In this document: positions 1-4,706 of the stretch, piece after piece
Layout: every line of letters begins with the position of its first letter
Numbering within the stretch: position 1 is the first letter of the stretch
Assembly: GCA_030679805.1 (NCBI GenBank)
Contig: JAUXST010000105.1
Span: forward strand, 1 to 5,143
DNA: 5,143 bases
Reading direction: 5' to 3'
Source: Reyranella sp.
GTDB lineage: Bacteria > Pseudomonadota > Alphaproteobacteria > Reyranellales > Reyranellaceae
Notes under the pieces: model-generated
The model's input: the letters and a program-made list of their open reading frames with translations, nothing else
Told to the model about the DNA's origin: nothing
The model's database searches: none
Position numbers and translations under genes: made by a program

Positions 1-651
1 CCCTACGATCCCGACAAAGACTTCACCCTCGTCGCCTGGTTCAACACCGGCCACCTACCGACGGCGGTCAACAAAGACGTGCCGGCGAATACCATCCCGG
101 AATTCGCTGCCTGGGCGAAGGAGCGCAAGGTGTCGGCCGCGACCTACGGCGCCGGCTCCTATGCCCACGTCGTGGCGGCGACACTCAACAAGCACTACGG
201 GCTCCAGATGGAGCCGGTCCACTATCGTGGCGAGTCGCTGATGTGGCAGGACATGGCGTCCGGCGCCGTCCAGATCGCCAGCGGCAGCTATGCGACCATG
301 CTGCCGTTCGTGCAGTCCGGTGCCGTCAAGGTGATCGCCGTGCCGACCATGGAGCGCATGAAGAAGCTGCCGAACGTGGCCACCTACTACGAGCAGGGCC
401 TGACCGAGAAGGCGTTCCAGGTGCGCGGCTGGGTCGGCTGCGCGGCACCCGTCGGCACGCCTGATGCGATCGTGCAGAAGCTCTCCGACCTGATGGTCGA
501 GGGTGGCAAGACCGAGCGCATCCAGGCGATCATCAACACTTTCGGCATCGACGAGGCCGCGCGCGACCGCGTCTACTTCAAGAAGGTCATCGACGACGAA
601 GGGCCGGTCTGGCTCGAGGTGATCAAGAGCCTGAACATCGAGCCGCAATAG
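1..651 (+). CDS. Bug/TctC-family periplasmic solute-binding protein, 5'-truncated
   Basis: This is the C-terminal 216 residues of a tripartite-tricarboxylate-transporter-type (TctC/Bug) binding protein; the reading frame is open from base 1, so the start and signal peptide lie outside the window. These proteins bind small organic acids or amides in the periplasm and hand them to a TctA/TctB membrane pair, or act as orphan sensors. The frame opens with PYDPDKDF, the family's usual segment after the first lobe. It continues through TYGAGSYAHV, VHYRGE, IAVPTMERMKKLP and FGID, and ends in NIEPQ. It aligns without gaps to residues 115-330 of the next gene at about 59% identity (128/216 by hand). 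It ends 126 bp before that gene on the same strand, and the two may be co-transcribed. The family is certain enough from the paralogue; the ligand cannot be read from sequence. An internal ATG at 79 is not the start, because family homology continues upstream of it. Confidence 0.9.
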   Translation, partial: PYDPDKDFTLVAWFNTGHLPTAVNKDVPANTIPEFAAWAKERKVSAATYGAGSYAHVVAATLNKHYGLQMEPVHYRGESLMWQDMASGAVQIASGSYATMLPFVQSGAVKVIAVPTMERMKKLPNVATYYEQGLTEKAFQVRGWVGCAAPVGTPDAIVQKLSDLMVEGGKTERIQAIINTFGIDEAARDRVYFKKVIDDEGPVWLEVIKSLNIEPQ

Positions 652-765
652 CGATTGCCACGACTTCGCCCTGAAGCTGCCTTTACGGCTGCCGCAATCG
701 CAGCCATGCTGCAGGTTGGCGCGACAAAGACGGCATAGACCGTCGCAGTAAACCCGTCGCGCCGC

Positions 766-772
766 AGGGAGG
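766..772 (+). promoter_or_regulatory. Ribosome binding site for the second TctC-like gene
   Basis: AGGGAGG, a strong Shine-Dalgarno match, lies 5 nt before the ATG at 778. It fixes that start rather than the in-frame internal ATG codons, and it places the Tat-like signal at the very N-terminus. Confidence 0.8.
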
Positions 773-777
773 AAAGA

Positions 778-1770
778 ATGGTCGTTCGCTCGTCGCGGCG
801 TGAAATGCTGCGTTTTGGTTCCATTGCCGCCGCCGCGGCGGTCTTGCCGGCTCCCGCGATCGCCCAGGCACCCTGGCCGAGCAAGCCCATCCGCATCATC
901 GTCGGCTATCCGGCCGGCGGCCTCACCGACACCTTCGCCCGCGCCTACGGCGACTTCATTTCGCAGAAGACCGGCCAGCCGGTCTCGGTCGAGAACAAGG
1001 CGGGGGCCAGCGGCGCCATCGCCGCCGAGCAGGTGAAGAACGCGGCGCCCGACGGCTACACGCTGATGTGGACGATCTCGACCACGATGATCATGAACAA
1101 GGTGCTGTTCAAGAAGCTGCCCTACGACCCGGACAAGGACTTCGCCCTGATCTCGTGGATGGATGCGGGCCACCTGCCGTTCATCGTCAACAAGAACGTG
1201 CCGGCGAAGAACCTCGCGGAGTTCGCGGCCTACGCCCGCAACAACAAGGTCAGCGTCGGCACCTACGGTGCCGGATCGTACAGCCACGTCGCCGTCGAGG
1301 CGCTGAACCGCCATTACGGACTGAAGATGGAAGCCGTTCATTATCGCGGCGAGGCGCCGATGTGGACCGACGTGATGTCGGGCGCCATCCAGGCCGGCAG
1401 CGGCAGCTTCGCCGCCGCGTCCAGCGTGCTGCAGAGCGGCAACGGCCGCGCGATTGCCGTGCCGACCAAGGAGCGAATGAAGAAGCTGCCGGACGTCGGC
1501 ACCTTCTACGAGCAGGGCGTCACCGACATCGCCTTCCAGGTCCAGGGCTTCATCTGCCTGGTCGGCCCGGTCGGCATGCCCAAGGAGATCGTGAAGAAGC
1601 TCTCCGACATGATGGTCGAGGCCGGCAAGAGCGAGCGCATCCAGAAGATCCTCGACACGTTCGGCATCGACCGCGCGGCCCAGGACCAGGCCTTCTTCGA
1701 GAAGTTCATGGCCGAGCAGGGCCCGATCTGGATCGACCTGGTGAAGGGGTTGAACCTCGAGCCACAATAA
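778..1770 (+). CDS. Bug/TctC-family periplasmic solute-binding protein (330 aa)
   Basis: This is a complete periplasmic binding protein of the TctC/Bug family; about 320-330 residues is the normal family length. Residues 1-29 form a signal peptide: SRREML at 6-11 resembles a twin-arginine (Tat) motif, followed by an Ala-rich hydrophobic stretch and a likely cut after AIA (29). The mature protein starts with WPSKPIRIIVGYPAGG (33-48) and the GGLTD turn (47-51), the family's hallmark first ligand-binding loop. VENKAGASG (71-79) and PDGYTL (91-96) follow, also typical. The second lobe carries TYGAGSYSH, VHYRGE and IAVPTKERMKKLPD, and the protein ends at NLEPQ. It is probably secreted folded and binds a carboxylate or related small metabolite; the ligand is unknown. 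No TctA/TctB genes are visible, so it looks like an orphan receptor, as is common where this family is expanded. The upstream gene is its tandem paralogue. Confidence 0.93.
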   Translation: MVVRSSRREMLRFGSIAAAAAVLPAPAIAQAPWPSKPIRIIVGYPAGGLTDTFARAYGDFISQKTGQPVSVENKAGASGAIAAEQVKNAAPDGYTLMWTISTTMIMNKVLFKKLPYDPDKDFALISWMDAGHLPFIVNKNVPAKNLAEFAAYARNNKVSVGTYGAGSYSHVAVEALNRHYGLKMEAVHYRGEAPMWTDVMSGAIQAGSGSFAAASSVLQSGNGRAIAVPTKERMKKLPDVGTFYEQGVTDIAFQVQGFICLVGPVGMPKEIVKKLSDMMVEAGKSERIQKILDTFGIDRAAQDQAFFEKFMAEQGPIWIDLVKGLNLEPQ

Positions 1771-1806
1771 TTCCGGGATTGCGCCACATATTAATCTAAA
1801 AGAAGA

Positions 1807-1847
1807 TCCATAAGATCCTACTACCTAAGGTAGTAGGATCTTATGGA
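1807..1847. repeat. 41-bp near-perfect palindrome upstream of the unknown-family gene pair
   Basis: Arms of 20 bp (1807-1826 and 1828-1847) are exact reverse complements around a single central A (1827). The left arm begins TCCATAAGATCC and the core reads CTACCTAAGGTAG. As RNA it can form a 19-bp stem with a three-base loop. The right arm contains GGA of the Shine-Dalgarno sequence of the gene starting at 1856, so a full-length transcript would hide the ribosome binding site. No T-run follows on the + strand, which argues against an intrinsic terminator for the gene to the left. On the - strand a T-rich stretch does follow. Possible roles are a repressor operator, a translation-blocking hairpin, or a remnant of a small palindromic repeat. 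The sequence alone cannot decide between them. The structure itself is certain. Confidence 0.9.
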
Positions 1848-1848
1848 G
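1845..1848 (+). promoter_or_regulatory. Ribosome binding site buried in the palindrome
   Basis: GGAG lies 7 nt before the ATG at 1856. Its first three bases are the end of the right arm of the 41-bp palindrome, so its access may depend on whether the hairpin forms. Confidence 0.65.
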
Positions 1849-1855
1849 AACGCGC

Positions 1856-2560
1856 ATGGCCCTGGACGTCTACGTCGGACCGCTCACGCTGTACTACGCA
1901 GGACAGTGGGAAAACATGGGGCAGGCGGAAGCGCGAGAGCGGGGCATCCAGTATCACATCATTCGCACCCGCCGCGAGGACGACGCCGTAACTGATCCTG
2001 CGAAGATCCGTCCGGCGCTGGTCAATTGGCAGAAATTATTGAGCGATGCCCTGGGATCGAACATCGCCGAACCGCTGGATTGGGACGAGGCATCCGAAGA
2101 CTACATGACCGGCCGCCCGGACTGGGAGAGTTATGGGGCGCTGATCCTGTGGGCCGCCTATGCGGAACATCGCGACCTGGCGCCGCCGCCGAGATACGTC
2201 GAGTTTCGCGAAGATCCGGCCTACAAGCGCTCGACGGCGGAAGACGCAACGAACTATTTCCCACATGTCATTCGCGACATCGAATTCTGGCTTCCGAGCG
2301 CGTTCGATTTTACGTTCAAGGCGAATGCACCGAATGACGACATCGCCACCTTCGGCTCGTCATTCACCCTCCTGGCCAATCTCCGCGCCCTGAACGACAC
2401 GACGTGGCAGGCGGACCGCGCCACGATTGAAAAGTGGGGCGAGCATAGGCCCGCTTCGGACGGCTCTCTCGAGGACACCGCCAAGTATGGCTTTTCCGAC
2501 ATGTTCCTTTTGGCGGAGTACGCGTGCCAACGCCGGCTGCCGATGAAGCTCGACTATTAG
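1856..2560 (+). CDS. Uncharacterised protein, first of a tandem paralogous pair (234 aa)
   Basis: I do not recognise a named domain. The protein appears soluble: no signal peptide or membrane segment is visible, and it is acidic and Trp/Tyr-rich. Motifs shared with the next gene are the N-terminus MALD-x2-VG-x-LT-x-YY (1-14), NIA-x-PLDWDE (69-78), LWAAYAEH (98-105), DPA (120-122), E-x-WLPSAF-x-FTF (143-154), LND-x-TW, and the extreme C-terminus RLPMKLD. The conserved DWDE, AEH and WLP positions would suit either an active or binding site or a structural core; nothing identifies a reaction. The start at 1856 is supported by GGAG 7 nt upstream and by the matching MALD start in the paralogue. 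Relative to that paralogue it has 20 extra residues between YY (13-14) and P53. Tandem copies of small soluble proteins are common among immunity proteins and among habitat-adaptation genes, but no toxin gene is seen, so no role is assigned. Confidence 0.85.
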   Translation: MALDVYVGPLTLYYAGQWENMGQAEARERGIQYHIIRTRREDDAVTDPAKIRPALVNWQKLLSDALGSNIAEPLDWDEASEDYMTGRPDWESYGALILWAAYAEHRDLAPPPRYVEFREDPAYKRSTAEDATNYFPHVIRDIEFWLPSAFDFTFKANAPNDDIATFGSSFTLLANLRALNDTTWQADRATIEKWGEHRPASDGSLEDTAKYGFSDMFLLAEYACQRRLPMKLDY

Positions 2561-2591
2561 CCGACGATCCTTGGCCGATGGATAATTGCCG

Positions 2592-2621
2592 TTGCGTCTT
2601 GTCACGGGATTATCGTATACA
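2592..2621 (+). promoter_or_regulatory. Weak candidate promoter before the second paralogue
   Basis: TTGCGT (2592-2597) and TATACA (2616-2621) are spaced 18 bp apart in the 122-bp gap between the two paralogues. The match to the -35 box is poor (3/6) and to the -10 box moderate (4/6). The gap is AT-richer than its surroundings, so a separate promoter is plausible, but the two genes could equally share one transcript. Confidence 0.2.
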
Positions 2622-2665
2622 TAGGACAACTGATAGTAGTAGACACAGCGGTGTCGAGTGTTGGC

Positions 2666-2671
2666 AAGGGA
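2666..2671 (+). promoter_or_regulatory. Ribosome binding site for the second paralogue
   Basis: AAGGGA lies 11 nt before the ATG at 2683. The spacing is long, but this is the only purine-rich candidate, and it supports the 2683 start over an in-frame ATG at 2524 that lies inside the previous gene. Confidence 0.5.
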
Positions 2672-2682
2672 ACCAGACGTAC

Positions 2683-3333
2683 ATGGCCCTCGACATCCAT
2701 GTCGGGTCGCTCACGCGATATTACGGTAGTGCAGGCAACCGGGTCGCGGCCGTCGCGGAAAGCCCCGACCATCTGCATCCTGCTGTCCTCGCCTGGCGCA
2801 GCGCCCTGAGTGAAAGGTTAGGCGACAATATCGCCGCGCCGCTCGATTGGGACGAAACGCCCGGCGCGCCTCACTTCAAGGGGCGGTTGGATTGGGGTGG
2901 TCTCGCCGCGCTGGTGCTGTGGGCGGCCTATGCAGAACATCCCGGGCTCCGCCGCGCCAGCCTCCTGCCCGATGAATGGGAAAGAGATCCCGCGCTGGCG
3001 CGTAGCAAGGCCGAGGGCTTCCGGTCGCGCTATTCCCATATCGTGCGCAACGTCGAACTGTGGTTGCCCAGCGCCTTTCTATTCACGTTCGAGAGCGAGG
3101 ACGTGGGCGGACACCGGGTCGTTGTCGGCTCGGTACCCACGCTCCTGCGCCAGCTCATCGATCTCAACGACGCGACCTGGAAGGCCGACGCCGCCGCGGT
3201 GAAGGAATGGGGCCGCCGGTCGCCGCCCGACGATGCGCCGCTGGAACTGCGCGCGCGCTATGGCTTCGCCGCGATGGTCGGAGCCGCGCGGCAGGCGGCC
3301 AGATACCGCCTGCCGATGAAGCTCGACTGCTGA
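2683..3333 (+). CDS. Uncharacterised protein, second of the tandem paralogous pair (216 aa)
   Basis: This is a paralogue of the preceding gene, about 44% identical by hand alignment over its own length. The start at 2683 is chosen because it gives MALDIHVGSLTRYY, collinear with the first copy. A longer in-frame start at 2524 would overlap the first gene and add residues that simply translate that gene's 3' end and the intergenic gap. Conserved blocks are NIAAPLDWDE (49-58), LWAAYAEH (79-86), E-x-WLPSAF-x-FTF, TLL, LND-x-TWKAD, YGF, and the terminal RLPMKLDC. It lacks 20 residues found in copy one after YY (13-14). No signal peptide or membrane span is visible. GC content appears higher than in copy one, closer to the rest of the window. 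The function is unknown. It is followed by a strong hairpin and a convergent gene, so it is the last gene of this + strand group. Confidence 0.83.
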   Translation: MALDIHVGSLTRYYGSAGNRVAAVAESPDHLHPAVLAWRSALSERLGDNIAAPLDWDETPGAPHFKGRLDWGGLAALVLWAAYAEHPGLRRASLLPDEWERDPALARSKAEGFRSRYSHIVRNVELWLPSAFLFTFESEDVGGHRVVVGSVPTLLRQLIDLNDATWKADAAAVKEWGRRSPPDDAPLELRARYGFAAMVGAARQAARYRLPMKLDC

Positions 3334-3341
3334 CGCGAAAC

Positions 3342-3370
3342 CGCCCGCAACGCGGGTGGCGTTGCGGGCG
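3342..3370. terminator. GC-rich hairpin, probable bidirectional terminator
   Basis: Perfect 12-bp arms (3342-3353 and 3359-3370; core GCCCGCAACGC / GCGTTGCGGGC) flank the 5-nt loop GGGTG. Outside a small bulge, AACC (3339-3342) can pair with GGTT (3374-3377). The hairpin lies 8 bp after the stop of the + strand paralogue and 37 bp from the end of the convergent - strand gene, the expected place for a shared terminator. T-runs are short on both strands (GGTT on +, GGTTT on -), so termination may be weak or may need other factors. Confidence 0.65.
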
Positions 3371-3407
3371 ATCGGTTCCGCCGCCCAGAGGCGGGGATCA
3401 GGGGGGA

Positions 3408-3863
3408 TCAGGCCGTGGGAGGCGCGGCCGGCGGCTCGCTGGTCCGGGGCGCTTCGGGACGATTGCGGCGCTCGGCCATGAAGTCGTCGAACTCGGCGCG
3501 GTCCTTGGCGGCGCGCAGCCGGTCGAGGAAGTCGCGGAACTCGCGCTGCTCCTCGTCGAGCTTGCGCAGCGTCTCCTCGCGATACTCGTCGAAAGCGACG
3601 TTGCCCGAGCCGCCATGACCGCCCCAGCGGTGGCGTCGGCGCCAGGCACGGAATTCCTCGCGCGCTTCGCGGCCTTCGGAGCGGCCGTCGGGCGTGTTCC
3701 AGGCGCCCCAGCGGGCGTGGCGAGAGCAAAACATGCGTCCACTCCATTTCAGGTAGATGAGAAGGGCGAGGCCAACCGGCCAGAATACGATGAAGCCCAA
3801 GACCACCAGGGCGATCCAGGCGGGCCGGGGGATGTCATCCAGTCGTTCCATCAGGCCCGTCAT
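3408..3863 (-). CDS. Small one-span membrane protein, DUF2852-like (151 aa)
   Basis: The start is set at 3863 (MTGLMERLDDIPRP) because GGGAGG lies 5 nt upstream. An upstream in-frame ATG at 3908 would add 15 residues and has no ribosome binding site. One hydrophobic helix at about residues 15-38 (WIALVVLGFIVFWPVGLALL) is followed by KW-SGRMFC (39-46), a Trp/Arg-rich linker (52-80), and a Gly/His patch. A long charged, probably coiled-coil helix follows at 91-133 (start FDEYREETLRKLDEEQREF), with RLRAAKDRAEFDDFMAERR at its end. The tail is Pro/Ala-rich. This layout matches what I recall of DUF2852, a family of unknown function in Alphaproteobacteria. It probably sits in the inner membrane with the helix in the cytoplasm. 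The TetR gene lies 72 bp upstream on the same strand, and a palindrome shared with the tetR start region occupies this gene's promoter region, suggesting repression by that regulator. Confidence 0.82.
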   Translation of the reverse strand: MTGLMERLDDIPRPAWIALVVLGFIVFWPVGLALLIYLKWSGRMFCSRHARWGAWNTPDGRSEGREAREEFRAWRRRHRWGGHGGSGNVAFDEYREETLRKLDEEQREFRDFLDRLRAAKDRAEFDDFMAERRNRPEAPRTSEPPAAPPTA

Positions 3864-3868
3864 TGCGG

Positions 3869-3874
3869 CCTCCC
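3869..3874 (-). promoter_or_regulatory. Ribosome binding site of the DUF2852-like gene
   Basis: GGGAGG on the - strand lies 5 nt before the ATG at 3863. It decides the start in favour of the 151-residue protein, whose N-terminus is MTGLMERL. Confidence 0.8.
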
Positions 3875-3889
3875 GTGTAAGCGTTAACG

Positions 3890-3914
3890 ATGTAAATGTT
3901 AACGACATTTACAT
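3890..3914. promoter_or_regulatory. Probable TetR operator upstream of the DUF2852-like gene
   Basis: ATGTAAATGT (3890-3899) and ACATTTACAT (3905-3914) are perfect 10-bp arms around TAACG. Within this, ATGTTAA-N5-TTTACAT (3896-3914) matches the element at the tetR start (4579-4597) in 15 of 19 positions. In the direction of transcription both read ATGTAAA-N5-TTAACAT. The element lies 27-51 bp upstream of the start codon, where a promoter is expected: TAACAT at 3901-3896 on the - strand is a possible -10. Its size and symmetry suit a TetR-family dimer; binding by the neighbouring regulator is inferred. Confidence 0.65.
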
Positions 3915-3935
3915 TGGGCATTCGAACCCGGGGAG

Positions 3936-4580
3936 TCAAGGGGGCCCTTGGACCTTCTGTGAAAAGCCCAGCCCCTGGAGATAGATGAGCATCGCCGATT
4001 CCAGCAGTTCCTCGGCCGTCATGGGCAGCGTCCGACGGCCGGCGTCGCCACGCCCGAACAGGGAGGCGATGCCGTGGGCCATCGACCAGATGTGCAGGCT
4101 CATCATCAGGGCGGGCGGCCGTTTGCCGGCGGGCAGCAGCGCCACCACGCCGTCGGCCGCGGTGCGCAGCATGCCGAAGGCACGCTCGGAGGCCGCCCGC
4201 AGGTCGGGGCTGAGATCGGGCGGCAGGCCCGATTCGAACATAGCGGCATAGTAGGCGGGCTCGGCGCGGGCAAAGGCGAGGTAGGCCTTGCCGACGTTGT
4301 TGAAGGCGGTTCTCGAATCGGGCTTGCCGCCGTTCCAGCCGGTGGCGAGCATGGCCTCGAAGCGCTGGAAGCCCTCGCGCGCCACGTCGGCAAGCAGCGC
4401 CTCGCGGTCGCGGAAGTGGCGGTAGGGCGCGGCCGGGCTCACGCCCGCCGAACGCGCGGCGTCGGCGAAGGTGAAGCCGCCGGGGCCCTTCTCCTTGATC
4501 AGCTCGCGCGCGGCCTGGATCAGCGCCTCGCGCAGATTGCCGTGGTGGTAGGCGCCCTCGGCCCGACGTTTCCAGCTCAT
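3936..4580 (-). CDS. TetR/AcrR-family transcriptional regulator (214 aa)
   Basis: This is a one-component repressor-type regulator. The N-terminal DNA-binding domain starts with YHHGNLREALIQAARELI (11-28), then the helix-turn-helix FTFADAARSAGVSPAAPYRHFRDREALL (36-63), both highly typical. The C-terminal ligand-binding half has FARAEPAYYAAMFESGL (103-119) and IWSMAHGIASLFGRG (164-178). Its W165-x3-HG (169-170) pattern is the signature of the WHG-type TetR C-terminal domain. The length is normal for the family. The start at 4580 gives ten residues before YHHGN, as usual, and no other start codon is suitable. However, no Shine-Dalgarno sequence precedes it. A palindromic element overlaps the first base pairs of the start codon, implying autorepression, and a copy lies before the downstream DUF2852-like gene. 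A divergent nuclease/phosphatase-fold gene begins 126 bp away and could also be affected. The inducer is unknown. Confidence 0.93.
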   Translation of the reverse strand: MSWKRRAEGAYHHGNLREALIQAARELIKEKGPGGFTFADAARSAGVSPAAPYRHFRDREALLADVAREGFQRFEAMLATGWNGGKPDSRTAFNNVGKAYLAFARAEPAYYAAMFESGLPPDLSPDLRAASERAFGMLRTAADGVVALLPAGKRPPALMMSLHIWSMAHGIASLFGRGDAGRRTLPMTAEELLESAMLIYLQGLGFSQKVQGPP

Positions 4581-4597
4581 GTTAAGGGAGTTTACAT
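4579..4597. promoter_or_regulatory. Probable TetR operator at the tetR start
   Basis: ATGTTAA-GGGAG-TTTACAT is an imperfect palindrome: 6 of 7 arm positions are complementary around a 5-bp spacer. It has the same arms as the site at 3896-3914. It overlaps the first two bases of the tetR ATG and the candidate -10 box, so a bound dimer would block initiation. Self-binding is an inference from position and repetition. Confidence 0.65.
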
Positions 4598-4615
4598 CAA
4601 AGGCCGGACGCGCAA
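4589..4615 (-). promoter_or_regulatory. Weak candidate promoter for the TetR gene
   Basis: On the - strand, TTGCGC (4615-4610) and TAAACT (4594-4589) are spaced 15 bp apart, which is short. A -10 here would put the transcript start at about 4581-4583, directly at the ATG. That fits the lack of a ribosome binding site, that is, a leaderless mRNA. The box matches are modest. Confidence 0.3.
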
Positions 4616-4694
4616 CAGGCGCGGGATATGCGCAGAAGCCGCGTGAACAAGCCGTGCATCCTTCCTACGCTGGCCGTGCCTAGTTGGCGAAAGC

Positions 4695-4700
4695 GGGGGA
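4695..4700 (+). promoter_or_regulatory. Ribosome binding site for the EEP-family gene
   Basis: GGGGGA lies 6 nt before the ATG at 4707. It is a moderate Shine-Dalgarno match that supports this start. Confidence 0.5.
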
Positions 4701-4706
4701 CCCCAA

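Noticed and set aside
651..705. Inverted repeats in the gap between the TctC-like genes: GCGATTGC (651-658) with GCAATCGC (694-701), and GGCTGC (687-692) with GCAGCC (700-705)
   Set aside because: The arms are short, the two pairings exclude each other, one loop is 35 nt, and no T-run follows. They are not convincing as a terminator or operator.
55..1767. A 570-codon open frame on the - strand antisense to both TctC-like genes
   Set aside because: It is a mirror of high-GC codon use in the two real genes. It runs straight through both paralogues and the intergenic gap, has His/Arg/Asp-rich composition, and shows no recognisable domain.
2642..2655. GACAC-AGCG-GTGTC small hairpin before the second paralogue
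   Set aside because: Five-base arms are expected by chance in a gap of this length, and there is no supporting context.
2524..2682. N-terminal extension of the second unknown-family protein
   Set aside because: It would overlap the first paralogue out of frame, has no family similarity, and is replaced by a start at 2683 that matches the paralogue's MALD N-terminus.
3393..3410. Direct repeat GGGGATCA at 3393-3400 and 3403-3410
   Set aside because: It is a short repeat in a G-rich stretch at the end of the DUF2852-like gene, with no sign of a mobile-element boundary or regulatory role.
3060..3887. A 275-codon open frame on the + strand over the second paralogue's 3' half and antisense to the DUF2852-like gene
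   Set aside because: It crosses the terminator hairpin and two real genes in the wrong frame; its product is low-complexity Arg/Gly/Ala.
3864..3908. A 15-residue N-terminal extension of the DUF2852-like protein
   Set aside because: It has no ribosome binding site and would lie across the presumed operator; the ATG at 3863 has a strong GGGAGG at good spacing.
3937..3950. CAAGGG-GG-CCCTTG inverted repeat at the end of the TetR gene
   Set aside because: Its two-base loop is too tight for a full hairpin, it lies inside the last codons, and no T-run follows, so it is not called a terminator.
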